This document shows positions 33,842-45,741 of a stretch of 64,000 nt of DNA, one piece after another (within the stretch, counting starts at the first letter, position 1; each line of letters opens with the position of its first letter). The DNA is from Pyrus communis (Eukaryota > Streptophyta > Magnoliopsida > Rosales > Rosaceae): positions 11,038,222-11,102,221 of the forward strand of contig NC_084818.1 of assembly GCF_963583255.1 (NCBI RefSeq), read 5' to 3'. The notes beneath the pieces are model-generated. The model worked only from the letters and a program-made list of their open reading frames with translations, made no database searches and had not been told where the DNA came from. Both the position numbers and the translations under genes were made by a program.

Positions 33842-34060
33842 CAACAGGATCCACTCTGGGTCCTTTTGGTGAGAATTCTGGAAATCCGTGAATCATATCT
33901 CTTCATACATCGTATGATTAATTTTTGTCAAATACTGTTTGTATTTAATTTTAAATAAAAATATTTAAAATAATTTATGACTATATAATATACGATGAAT
34001 ATATACAATTCACGAATTTTTAAAATCCTCACAAAGAGAATCTAGCAAGATCCGGATTCC
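33842..34060. mobile_element. Mutator-like MITE, family M, copy 2
   Basis: 219 bp, same layout and core words as copy 1. The 9-bp duplication is atttaaacc (33833-33841) and attcaaacc (34061-34069), with one mismatch. Confidence 0.8.
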
Positions 34061-34315
34061 ATTCAAACCATTATAAGGAAGGTTAATTAATGAAATGCCA
34101 TGTACTTGGTTGCCTTTTTATGGCCGAATTTATCCACAGTCCATGACATTGTGCTTTCTTTATGTCAAATCACAATTAAACAATACCGTCGCCACAACAA
34201 TGGTGCTTAAAAAATTATAATTATTTTGCACGTACCACCATACTGAGGATTTTGTTTGGTGCATACATGCCTCGTCAGCATGCTTAGGGCAAGCAACATG
34301 CACAAGATAGTTCAC

Positions 34316-34528
34316 AGATGATGATTCTCTCCGGATCTTCTTTATAAGGATCTTCAAATTCTAGTCATTCATCGTAAATCGTATAATCAATTTTTGTTAA
34401 GCACTATTTATATTTAATTTTAAATAAAAAAATCAAAATAATTTCTGATCTCACAACGTACGATGAACGATTAAAATGTAAGGATCTCTAGGATCCTCAC
34501 AATTTGGATCTGAATGAGATCCAAATCC
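34316..34528. mobile_element. Mutator-like MITE, family M, copy 3
   Basis: 213 bp, same family. Flanked by a perfect 9-bp duplication ATAGTTCAC (34307-34315 and 34529-34537), which best supports the Mutator-like assignment for the whole family. Confidence 0.85.
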
Positions 34529-34567
34529 ATAGTTCACTATTGTGGTCAGCCAAATATGACTGTTGCA

Positions 34568-34910
34568 TGTTGAGATTGAATTCCACATTAGAAAAGAGAA
34601 ATTTTATGTCTTTATAAGTAGTTGGGCTGCTCCATAAATTTTGTCAATTAGTTTTATAGTGGAATCTTAACTTTCTTCATGATATTAGATCAGACTGTTC
34701 TATATGTGAATCCCAAAGTCTACATGTGCTCTCTATCGTTTGATTTATGTTGTTTACGTTTTAAGCTTGAAACTCATCACATGTGAAGAGGCATGTTGAG
34801 ATTGAATCCAACATCGGGAAAATGATGGAGATATTTCATGTGCTTATAGTAGTTGAACTACTCCCCATATTATCATTTAATTATATACTAGAACTTCGAC
34901 TTTCTTTGCT
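34568..34910 (+). mobile_element. Miniature LTR (TRIM-like) element
   Basis: Two degenerate direct repeats of about 112 bp (34568-34679 and 34794-about 34910) start TGTTGAGATTGAATCC and share a ttataagtagttg core. After the first comes tgatattagatcaga, a decayed form of the tRNA-Met primer site TGGTATCAGAGC. Before the second is the purine tract gtgaagaggca. The internal domain is only about 114 bp with no coding capacity, which is TRIM architecture. A further fragment of the same LTR lies near 20555-20640. Confidence 0.7.
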
Positions 34911-35404
34911 GCTGATTCTAGTGAAAAATATTATTGAAGTATGTTGGTAAGTGGATACTTTCCTACCATAATGGACATCTCTTAAATGTATGAACACTTA
35001 TAGCATCTCTAATTATATTTTCTATCTTAGAGCTAAAGCTAAAAATGTCAAAAATTAATTTTAAGAGCTCTCTAAATTTTTTTATAGTAATCATACTTCG
35101 TACTTTAAGAGTTATAATGACTATAAGCTAATATAATTTGAATATAGTTGTTTAAAATATTAATAAACAATCGCCATTAATTATAAAAACTAGAGACACT
35201 AGGAGTCATCTTCTCTCTTAGGAGCTTTAGAGGATTCCATATCTCAAGTATAAAAGGATAATGAGCATGTTTAAGTTGATTTTTTTGACCTTCTTGAAGT
35301 TTAGTTAGGGAGCTCAGTAGAGATTATCATAATCTGATCAATGCAGGTTACACCGCTAATTAGAATCGAATTAAGATTCTTAAACTTCATTAGTTATAGT
35401 ACAA
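34911..35404. other. Intergenic stretch
   Basis: No gene or repeat structure is supported. Confidence 0.4.
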
Positions 35405-35407
35405 TTA

Positions 35408-37076
35408 CATTCTGTTTGGATGAGAAAATTTAAAATTACTAAAGAATTTTAAAATGACAGAAATTTAACTGATGGAATTTTATTTTGTAGAATTGGTGAA
35501 TTTCTTGCTTGACTAACTTAAAAAAACAATGAAAATTCAATACATAATTTGTTATTTTTAAACTCCCACTCATAGAAACTTGAAAATGACACCTATTTAC
35601 ATGGAATATAAACTTGGAAATTGGAGGTCTCAAATTCCAAGTTTTTTTTTTCCATGTTGAAAGTCTAAAGGGGGTGTAGTCAAACTTGGATTTGATGGTA
35701 TTTTAATAGACTTTAAAATCCGAATGTAGTCAATTAGGAGTTTGAAGGTGGTTTTTAAAATATTTTAAAATCAGGGTGTAGTCAAATCATGATTTGAGAG
35801 GATTTAAATAATACATCTAAATCCATAGGTAGTTAATTAAAATTTTAAAAAGTCCGTACAAATCTAAGTGTAGTATGAATGTCCAAGATTTGCTGGGATT
35901 TTGATGGATGCAAGATTTTGATGGATTTAAGGGTGGGTGGTATAAATACCAAATGTCATCAACAATCCAACCCTGCCCCTTCTGATTTCTTTTCACTCCA
36001 AACCATAGAAGATGAATTGTCCTAGCATGAGTTCCAAGCATTCCCCGCTAAACTTGCATTTCGCATTTTTGCTGTATTTTTTTCTGCATTTGGTTTGTTC
36101 CTCTGGGAAGATGAGTAACAGTTGTATCCTTATGTTTTTATCTTTATGTTGTTTTGCTTTATAATTCGTGATCTTCTTAATCCACTTCTCATTTGCAAAT
36201 TTTTTTGGGGTGTCGAAAAGAATTTAAATTATCAAAACTGTAACAATTTTTTGGTGGGTTAGATGAATGCAATTGAAAAAATTTGGGTTTTTCGTTTTGA
36301 TCTGGATTCAATACGTGAAAATGGCAATTGGGTTTGTTTTTGTTTAATCAGAAAGTGGAAAGAAATTGTTTTACCGGAATTCCCTTTACTGGTTTGGTGA
36401 ACTAGGGTTATGCAATTTTGTCCTACAAGCTATTTGTTTAAATGCCTCAAAGAAGTATCTGACGAATTGGCTGATTTTTTTTCCTCCGCCTTTCGTCTAA
36501 TGAAGTTTCTTTTGGTTTTAATTGCTTTTCATATAATTTATGTAATGTTGTGGCAATTTTTGACATGAATTTGATGATACTGAGGCTTTGGGTCAATATG
36601 TTATGAGATGTGATTCGATAAAAATTGGGGAAGAAATATATTAGCCACTTCTAACTTTGATAAAAATCCATGAAAAAAGTCCACACAAATCCTAAGAAAT
36701 CCATGAAAGAAGTTCATACAATCCATAGAAATCTATAATGGAAAGAATGCTTTTAAAATATGACCTGATCCACCATACATATTAAGTTTGGTGGAATCAA
36801 TTTGATTCCTCCTTCAAGCATGGGATCTCTATCTCAATTAAGAGGAGTATAATTCATATAAATCTTTCAAAATCCATATTTAATTTTAGAATCTATTAAA
36901 ATCCTTTAAAATCCGTTCTTTAACAAAATCTATTAAAATCCTATGAAATCCAAATTGACTACACTCACATAAATTTTTATATTTATGAATCTAAACAAAT
37001 GAATCAGTGCATGTCAATTTATAAATTCTGACTTTTATCAAAATTTCAAGTTTATTTCCTTCGTTCAAACATAGTC
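35408..37076. mobile_element. Tourist-like MITE, family T, copy A, interrupted by a nested element
   Basis: The left part (35408-35669) and right part (36970-37076) together align with the uninterrupted copy at 37110-37473. The ends are cattctgtttggatga and gttcaaacatagtc. The 3-bp duplication TTA flanks it (35405-35407 and 37077-37079), as for PIF/Harbinger elements. The break lies after the stretch matching aattctaaat in copy B. Confidence 0.82.
35670..36969. mobile_element. Nested 1.3 kb non-autonomous DNA element with subterminal tandem repeats
   Basis: The ends are gggggtgtagtcaaactt and, at the right, the reverse complement of tgtgagtgtagtcaattt, followed on both sides by ggattt... and taatagact/taatagatt blocks. 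Inside the left end, the word gtgtagt or a close variant recurs at 35674, 35724, 35776, 35827 and 35868, a spacing of about 50 bp. The right end holds aaatccat words at short spacing. The insertion target appears to be TAAA, possibly duplicated. I cannot assign a superfamily. No transposase motif is seen. Confidence 0.72.
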
Positions 37077-37109
37077 TTAGAGTATTAAAATGAATTTTGG
37101 TTTTTCTAA

Positions 37110-37473
37110 CACTATGTTTGGATGAAGAAATTTAAGATTAATAAAAAAATTTAGAATGACGGAAATTGAAATGACGAGATTTTATTTTCTAAAATTTGTG
37201 AATTTTCTTGTTTGGTTAACCTAAAAGAACAATGGAATTGAATACGAAATTTGCTATTTTTAAACTCTCAATCATAGAAATTGAAAAATGTCACCTATTT
37301 ACATGAAATTTAAACTTGGGAATTGAAGGTCCCAAATTCCAAATTTTTTTTTCCACGCGGAAATTCTAAATTTCTATGTTTATGAATTCAAACAAGGAAA
37401 TTGGTGTATGTCAATTTATAAATTCATACTTTTATCCAAATTCTAAGTTTATTTCCCTCATCCAAACATAGTG
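37110..37473. mobile_element. Tourist-like MITE, family T, copy B, uninterrupted
   Basis: The ends are CACTATGTTTGGATGA at 37110 and TCATCCAAACATAGTG ending 37473. TAA flanks both sides (37107-37109 and 37474-37476). 364 bp, no coding capacity. It lies 31 bp from the right duplication of copy A. Confidence 0.87.
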
Positions 37474-37476
37474 TAA

Positions 37477-38764
37477 TGGAATTACAAAACGGATAAATTG
37501 TCTTATTAAAGAGATGTGGGTACAGCAGGTGTGTGATTAGATTTTATAAAAAAAAACTTTTGATGCAATTTGTAGTAAAACCATTCAATTATATGTTGTA
37601 TCTTATTTCATCGTTGATTACATAAACTCATATTTGAATGTATACATTTCGATAGTCTCAGAAATATAATGTAACATAATGTTTAAAAGTGTGATACGGA
37701 AATGATTTGAGTGAATGATTCGAAAGGTAGTTAAGTAACATAAAAAGTTGAAATTATACTATTATACGGCAAACCAATACATACGTATAACAATGAAAAT
37801 TAGTAATATCTCAATTACCTAGCTACGTACAGTCATGCAAACCAATACATACGTTAGCAAATGTGAAAGGGATGCTTCAAATCAATGACTAATACGAGTG
37901 AGTGTTTGCGCTAAAGTCAAAATACACAATCATCGCCTTTAGTTGGTGCTATACCACTTCCAGGGTGTATGTTTTATCTTTTAAATCTAAAATTTGAAAT
38001 TTGTACCACCCTTATAGAGTAATAAGAAGCAACCTTCTCCACCCTCCCACAGTCCACAAACCACCTTTTTGATTTGCTTGGCTTTTCGGTACTACCAGAG
38101 ACCACCGCGTTAAATATTACAACAAAAGGTTAGGGGGCCGGAAAGTACATTTTCTGAGATGTCCTCACTTCTCATCAGCTATTTTTGGCAGGATCATGAT
38201 ATAAGTCGGTTTTCCAACTATTTACGAGGTATTTAATTGCATTCCCATTTGAGCACACGAGGGATTTAATTAGTAATTTTAGAAAAGATGGCAAAGTAAT
38301 GCAATGGAGCACATTAACGTGGAGACCAAATTAGTATCTCACAAAGCAACCGTGGAGGAAAAGGAAACCTCAAGGAAATAGTAATACCCTTTAGATTTGA
38401 AGTCCTAATAATGTGTGAGTCTTGTGCATTTACTACTCTTGGTGCACAAGTCCAAAACCGACCAAATTCCAAAGTTCTAACTTCTAACTATATGCTTTCA
38501 GTCAGCACCAAAATCTTCGTTCTTTCTTTCATGGTGCTTCGGGGAAGCTTCATTCCTAGAAACATAACACATCCATTGAAGAAAAAATTAACACAAAAGC
38601 AAATACCTAACTAATAGAAAAATGAAAAACAACTTTTTATATACATAAAAAGAACCATCAATGATGTGTCTGTATACATGTTAGTATTTTATTTATTAGA
38701 AACAAATGAAGTTGAGATAAGCCCTTATTTGATTAAATGATATATTGTTGTGTGACGATAGAGA
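37477..38764. other. Intergenic upstream of ACS
   Basis: No gene is supported. This is distal 5' flank of the ACS gene and has no recognised element ends. Confidence 0.45.
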
Positions 38765-38927
38765 AATGCTATGGAGATTCTATTTGTAGATAAAATTTGC
38801 AAACCAAATGATGTATCATCAATAGGAAATGAGTATGTTTATCAACGATTAAGTAATAATTCAATCATTAACTTTCATGTCATTTAGTTTATAAAATTTT
38901 AACTACAAATTTAATCTCCTTAACATT
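38765..38927. mobile_element. Small MITE in the upstream region of ACS
   Basis: 163 bp whose two ends are inverted over about 50 bp: aatgctatggagatt at the left and aatctccttaacatt at the right, continuing through atttgtag...taaaattt on both sides. No clean target duplication was identified. It ends about 460 bp before the ACS start codon. Confidence 0.7.
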
Positions 38928-39246
38928 ATTTGTTACAATATTACCATGTGGCATGTCAATTGAGAAAAAAGTGATGAGTTATAGGAATGTTTCATGAAAG
39001 GTGATGTATGAGGACCACCAAGAGGTACACTGCCGGTGTACACGTGGCTGTGCAAGTTTTTTCATGCTTGATGGTTCGGTATGATGTACAACACGCAAGC
39101 AATTACGACTCATTGACCAACACTGGCACAATTAAATTCTGTTATTTCCTTTCTTATGGGTCGGTTTTTCTACATTTGAATTTTGAAGTGGACTTTTCAA
39201 TCAAATTTTGCTTCCTGTGCAGCTTGCCATTCAATCTTCTACTGCC

Positions 39247-39253
39247 TATAAAT
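39247..39253 (+). promoter_or_regulatory. Probable TATA box of ACS
   Basis: TATAAAT in the context gcctataaatct, 132 bp before the ATG at 39385. This leaves room for a 5' leader of about 100 bases. It is the only good TATA match in the proximal 250 bp. Confidence 0.6.
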
Positions 39254-39384
39254 CTACAATTGCCTTACCCTTTGCTTCACACTTCATTGTTTAAAAAACA
39301 TAAGCACTACTGTCGTTCCAGACTTCCAGTAGTATAATCATTCCCTCCAGATATATAGCTTGTGTGTTCTTTGGCACCAAGAAA

Positions 39385-42176
39385 ATGGCCTCATCTGCAA
39401 GTGAGAATCGCTTACTGTTATCCAGGATTGCAACCAATGAAAAACATGGTGAGAACTCGCCGTACTTCGACGGATGGAAGGCGTACGATCAAAACCCATT
39501 TCACCTAACTGAAAATCCTGAAGGAGTTATCCAGATGGGTCTGGCAGAAAATCAGGTTTGCACTACGTTATTTTTCTTCTTCCCGTTTTAGTTTTTTTTC
39601 AGTTATAAGGTGATTAAGGGGGCGAGGGATTTTGAAGTCGGACAAAATATTCACTACCACTTGAGCTACAAGCCTCAACTGTGACTATGTTGTATTATAC
39701 ATAATTACGTTAGAGTTAAGAAGAAATTAAGCTAACAAAATGCATGGTTTTACTTTGTCTGTTTCAGCTTTCCTTCGACTTGGTTGAAGAGTGGATTAGA
39801 AAAAATCCCAAAGCCTCTATTTGCACTGCTGAAGGAATTGAGAAGTTCAGAAGCGTGGCCAATTTTCAAGACTATCATGGCTTACCAGAGTTCAGACAGG
39901 TATACATACACATATGCATGCATGGCATGGTCCATGGAAATCAATTATTCAGTAATTGCCATTATAATCAACTTGCATGATCTTAATTATTTTTCAGGCC
40001 ATTGCTACGTTCATGTCGAAAGCAAGAGGTGGTAGAGTCACATTTGATCCTCATCGCGTAGTTATGAGTGGAGGAGCCACCGGAGCAAATGAGCTGGTCA
40101 TGTTCTGTTTGGCCAACCGCGGCGATGCTTTCCTTATCCCCTCACCGTACTATCCAGCGTACGTGATGCTTCTTCTATGTCTTTCATTTCACATATTGTT
40201 TTTTAATTGTTTACGTTTACGTACGTACGTAGCTAATTAATTATATACCGTGCCGAATAGTTGAGTACTTAATTTCCCAATTAGCACCATTTTTCTTTTC
40301 AAGCGTTTGGTTGACTACGCGTGTTTTAATTTGTACAAAAAATACAGTAGTAGGTTTAAGAATTTGGTAGAAAGAAACTTGTGGAGTCCAAGTCATGGAC
40401 TTGACCACAGGGGTTTTGAAATCCTTAAGATAAATATATTTGGGTTTTTATATTGAAGGTCAACAGATTTGGTCCAACTGACATAGAGAGAGTTGTAATA
40501 TTTTCTTTACTTTTTTAAATAATGTTTTGGTCACAGAATTTTTCATATCTGAAACGTGTGTTTAGAGTCATAATCAAGTATAAATAAGGATTATAGTTCA
40601 ATAAATTCGGTTGAGATCACATACTTTTCTTTTATATTTATAGAAAGGTTTCTAATTTTGAATCTCACTCACACTTACTCATCATTCTATACTTAGCCCT
40701 AACGATCACATACAGTATTGTTAATGTATATCATAAGAACTAGTTAAGATTTTTAACTCCATAGTTGAAATTTACTATAAGATCAAGCCATACGCATCAA
40801 TCCTCAACCATACATTCACATTGGATGATAATTCAAATCAGATTAGTCTGTGTAGTTACAACTGGATGTTTAGGCAAAACTCCAACTTCGTTTCCTTCTA
40901 AGATTTAATTGTTTAAAGTCTTAATCTTTATACCGTAATGTTAAAATTCTCTAATTAGCTTCAATTTCCGTTCTCATATAGTGCTTACCAAACTTGATAT
41001 GCTCAGTGGGCTAGTCTCATTTTCATATATCCATATGTACAAATTATGAAGAAATTGCTAGTTACAAGTCACCAAGCTAATTTAGAAGCTTAATATATGG
41101 ATTGAATTAGTTTCATTAATAATTAATTAACATTTGATATGTCTAATTGCAGATTTTACCGAGACCTCGGATGGAGAACTGGAGTCCAAATTGTCCCGGT
41201 CGATTGTGATAGCTCCAACAATTTCAAAATAACCAAGGAAGCACTGGAAGCAGCTTATGAAAAAGCCCAAAACAACAACATCAATGTCAAGGGCTTGATC
41301 ATAACAAACCCATCAAATCCATTAGGCACAACCCTAGACAAAGACACACTTGAAAGCCTTGTCACATTTATAAACCAAAAGAACATTCACTTGGTTTGTG
41401 ATGAAATCTATGCAGCCACAGTCTTCAGCTCCCCAAAATTCACATGCATCACCGAGGTTATACAAAACATGAATTGCAACCCCAACCTAATCCACATTGT
41501 CTACAGTTTGTCCAAGGACATGGGGTTCCCGGGATTGAGAGTCGGCATCGTTTACTCCTACAACGATGACGTGGTGAACATTGGCCGAAAAATGTCAAGT
41601 TTTGGGCTGGTCTCATCCCAAACTCAGCACATGCTTGCGTCCATGCTTTCGGACGAAGATTTTGTCGAGAAGTTCCTCACCACAAGCGCAAAAAGGCTCG
41701 CAAAGAGGCACGGGGTCTTCACTGATGGGCTTGAGGAAGTGGGAATCAACTGCTTGAAGAGCAATGCCGGCCTTTTCTGTTGGATGGACTTAAGGAGGCT
41801 ATTGAAAGATCAAACGTTTGATGGCGAAATGGTGTTGTGGCGTGTAATCGTTAATGAAGTGAAGCTCAACGTTTCTCCGGGCTCTTCATTTAAATGTGTC
41901 GAGCCTGGTTGGTTTAGGGTTTGCTTCGCCAACATGGATGATGACACAGTGGAAGTTGCACTCAAAAGGATTAGGGCATTTGTAGGGCAAGGAAAGAAAG
42001 CTCAAGAACAAGCACAAGTGAAAAGTCCTAAGAAGCGTTGGCAGAGCAATCTAAGGCTGAGCTTTTCATCATCATCCAGAAGGTTTGAGCAGGAAGGTGT
42101 TAGTGTTATGTCACCACGTATGATGTCTCCTCATTCACCAATGCCTCACTCACCTCTCCTTCGAGCTACGACTTAA
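39385..42176 (+). CDS. ACS: 1-aminocyclopropane-1-carboxylate synthase, type I (ACS2/ACS6-like)
   Basis: Converts S-adenosylmethionine to ACC, the committed step of ethylene synthesis; a cytosolic PLP-dependent class I aminotransferase-fold homodimer. Four exons with GT-AG borders: 39385-39555, 39768-39899, 39998-40158, 41153-42176, encoding 495 residues, normal for the family. Seen in order: QMGLAENQ (about 50-57), [11 protein letters not shown] (91-101), TNPSNPLGT (206-214), DEIY (238-241), [14 protein letters not shown] with PLP lysine K276 and R284, and WFRVCFAN with R410. The tail has WQSNLRLSF (CDPK site at S458) followed by four S-P pairs (S475, S480, S483, S488), the MAPK target region that makes it type I, i.e. 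stabilised by phosphorylation. Odd: the near-invariant YYPGFDRD reads YYPAFYRD (A155, Y157), around the exon 3/4 junction. The ATG chosen gives the usual N-terminal length. Confidence 0.96.
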
Positions 42177-42880
42177 AGAGTATTGGGGACCTATACTCTA
42201 GTGTGTGCAATTAATTAAGGGTACTAGAAAATAATTACTGAGGTTGAATATGTTTTTAATTTCGTTTTGGACGTGCTCATAATAATTTTTCCCATTATAA
42301 TTACTTTGGATGCTGATTAATGCAGCTCTCAAAGGTTTTTTTAATGGACTAAATAGGAAAGTTGTCGTCCATGTTTTCCTTCAAAATGTATATCAGTACT
42401 ATTCACGCTAATCCTCTCTATTGAGGCCTTAATATGCTTGTAGGACTCCCCATTGTATCAAGCACTGTTTTTCTTGTGACTTTGAAAGCTGAACTATACA
42501 TATAAATAATGTAAATTATACTTGTATCTCTATTCTCTAATGTGTTTCTTCAATATTAGGGTGGATTATTGAAAATTAATTAGTCGAATGCTGGATGTTT
42601 TGGCTTCATTGTAGCAGATGGAACCTAAATATTAAACATGAGGCATTATTAAGAATAAGAAAAACTAATGAGAAAAATTTGAAAAATTTGAGTTTTAATG
42701 ATAAAGACAAAATAAATGTTAAAATAAATAGTACCAGGATTGACATTTTAGTGTAAAAATATGATTTTTCGTTAAAATAAACAGTACCGAAAGCTTTTGT
42801 TAAAGTTTCCGTACACATATGACAATCCAACAACCTATCCGTGTCCCAGGCTCTTCTGTATCCATCATCATAATCACAGA

Positions 42881-42917
<37 letters not shown>

Positions 42918-43808
42918 TGTATTATATGATGAGCATGCTGCGTGTTTAATTGATCCTCACAATACACAATGACTCAATTTGAGAAATTCCAAGTCAAAAT
43001 GACTCATAGCACAATGTTAAAACTGATGAGATCATCACATACCATAACCAATAAACTTATATATGATAATAGATATATATATACACAAACACACAAACAA
43101 ATTAATTTGATTAAACTCATCTACATAATGAGTATGAGACGGCTATGGCACTATATTATAATTTGTTTATAAGTTAACTTATTTTCAATTTTAAATTAAA
43201 GGAGACTTTGGATTGGATTTCTTGCTATTACTGTTCTTTAACTGAAACCCTATTGCTTTTCAGTTTTTTATGAAAGTGACTTTGTACGCCTTAGTATATC
43301 AATATCATATATTTTCATGTTAATTTTTTTATAAAAGTAACAACTTATGAAATATATAACTCCCCATTTTATGGGATATTCTTTCTTCTTTTTTATTTTA
43401 TTGAAAATATGGGATATTATTTAAAAATCACAATTTGTAAGATGTAAAAACTAATCTCACCCTTTATAGTTCACAATATCAAAAAATGTACTCACCCCTA
43501 CACGTTATCCGTGTCAAAAGAATGTAGCAATCTGATTTTTGTTAAAAAAAAAAATCTACCAATTTCAATATCGAAAGGAAAAAAATGTTAAGTACCCACA
43601 AAATGTACTTGCAGCCTGATTTGGAGTACATAACAAATTTTAAAATCTTGGGTGCAATAAATGATTTTAAAAATTAGGGTACAAATAAAAGTTTTAAGTT
43701 TAAAAAAATGGCAAAAAAGAAATTAAATATATGAGTACAAATTAAGATTAAAAAGAGAATAAGTACAAATTAAAAAATGATTACAAATTAAAAATGTTAT
43801 AAATTAAA
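42177..43808. other. ACS 3' flank and intergenic stretch
   Basis: The first few hundred bases should hold the ACS 3' untranslated region. No further gene is supported. A GT microsatellite lies at 42884-42914, and the last 300 bases are AT-rich with degenerate attaaaaat repeats. Confidence 0.5.
42884..42914. repeat. TG dinucleotide microsatellite
   Basis: About 15 uninterrupted TG units. Confidence 0.95.
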
Positions 43809-43813
43809 AATAA

Positions 43814-44069
43814 TGTTATAAACATTCCTAGTTTAAGTATGTTTTGTAAATCCTAGATTAGATTTGATTATAGTTATCCTTTCCTATTTTATCTTGTATT
43901 CCTTGGGGAAGAAGGAATATCTTCTCTCCTTCTATTACTATAAATAAAGGCACAATGTAGGAGAGATAACAATACACACATTCCTCTACAATTCTACAAA
44001 CACATATCTCTCTCCCTTCTCCTTGCAGCCGGCCCTCTCTCTCCTTGTCAGATAAAATAGACCAAAACA
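43814..44069 (+). repeat. 5' LTR of Copia B
   Basis: 256 bp with a TATA-like stretch actataaataaagg near 43938, ending CCAAAACA. A pyrimidine-rich insertion of about 30 bases (near 44010-44045) is absent from the 3' LTR. Confidence 0.9.
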
Positions 44070-45450
44070 CGTTATCAACACGCTCCTACCGCTGCGCTTA
44101 GGAATTTGACGTTGAAGAATTTTTCTGCATCAAACCAGTTCCTCTATACCATCACGCAATCAGGTTCGTTCAAAACAACGATTTTTATCTCGATATTTTT
44201 GCAGCCTTGATAGCATGAACATTCATCACGATGCATGACTCAACTTTACGTTTTATGAATTTTAGATTCTACATAAATTGTGTATACCTCATAATCATAA
44301 TTGTTGAATTATGTGAATTTGATATTTGCCATGAATTGCATCAAATATATTTGTATATGCATCAAATTGAATTCAATTAACATATTATTGTTTTACATAT
44401 GCATATAATTAAATTGAATATGCATATAATTGAATTATGTATGAATTGAGAAGAAGAAAAAAAACAATTTTTTGTGATTGGGAATCACGGTTTGGGTTTT
44501 TTGAACCCATGACCTTGCGCCTTCAACCAAGCCTAAAGCTGGGATGGCCACACTGAGTCCCAAAGCCGGAGCCGAAGACTCCAAGACTGAAAACCCAGCG
44601 ACCCCAACGTCTTTCATGGTGTCTTCCCCCATGGCAGGATGGCCTGTAGCCCATCCTTACACCTCGGGTCACCATGTTTGACGGCCTGAAGCTCGTCATC
44701 GACACCAATTAACCGAGATTCTCGAATCTCATCGGAATTTATCTAAGTCCGATTCGAATTTCTAGGGTTTTACATCGAATGTCGAGAATTTTTTTCAAAT
44801 TTCTGTTCATATTTGAAGTATTTGACGACCCATGGACTCACCCCAAGCATCGTTGTCCCAAAGCCAACCACCTAACGCGGCGCCGTGAACCAAACCTGGT
44901 GTTTTCCCCAGCCAATCACGCCCAGCATGGTTGGGATGTATGACCCACAGCCCTTTTGGCCCTTTCTCGGCCTAACCCTCAAACCTCAATCTGTTTTTGG
45001 CCTACATCTTACAGCCCATAACATTTATTTTGGCCCAATTTTCCCCAGCCTACATATATAAAAACAGAAAAGAAAAAAAAAACAAGACAAAATAAATTTT
45101 GTTTTGGGCTCGCCTGCAGCGGCCCGTATGTTTTTTTCTCTGGGCATGCCTGCAGCAACTTAACCCTATGTCCTGTCTCTCCCCATAGGCTTGCATCCTA
45201 GACCCGAGATCCCTAGCCCAATTTTAGGGTCTAGGAAGCATGGCACCCATTTTATTAAGCCACCTTGTGGGCTTATGCATTTCTTTTGGGCCTCGAGTTT
45301 TATTCACCTAATTATTTTAGGCCCAATGGGTTTTATATTTTTTCACCCGCACTTAAATTTGGTCCGAAGTCCAAATAATTAAAATTCAATTATAATTATA
45401 ATTGTAAACCTAAATTTTATATTTTTGAATATTCTTGTTGCGTATTTGTT

Positions 45451-45452
<2 letters not shown>

Positions 45453-45486
<34 letters not shown>
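45453..45486. repeat. AT microsatellite in the Copia B leader
   Basis: About 16 uninterrupted AT units, lying in the long untranslated leader between the 5' LTR and gag. Confidence 0.9.
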
Positions 45487-45489
<3 letters not shown>

Positions 45490-45741
45490 GTTTGCCTGCA
45501 GGAATATATGAACCTGAAGTTCATAATTATTTTGAAACCTGAAGTTTCTTATAAACATGCGTTGTTTGAAAACCTGAAGTTTTTCATTTAAACACATCAC
45601 CCATGAAAACCCGAAGTTTTTTCATGCAAAATTAAACTGAATCTTGTCTATTAGAGCCTGTATGTTCTACTCCTACATGAATAGATTGATTTTTCTCCAT
45701 TACACTAACCACATCTTGTCCATCTATTTTGTGATAGGAAC

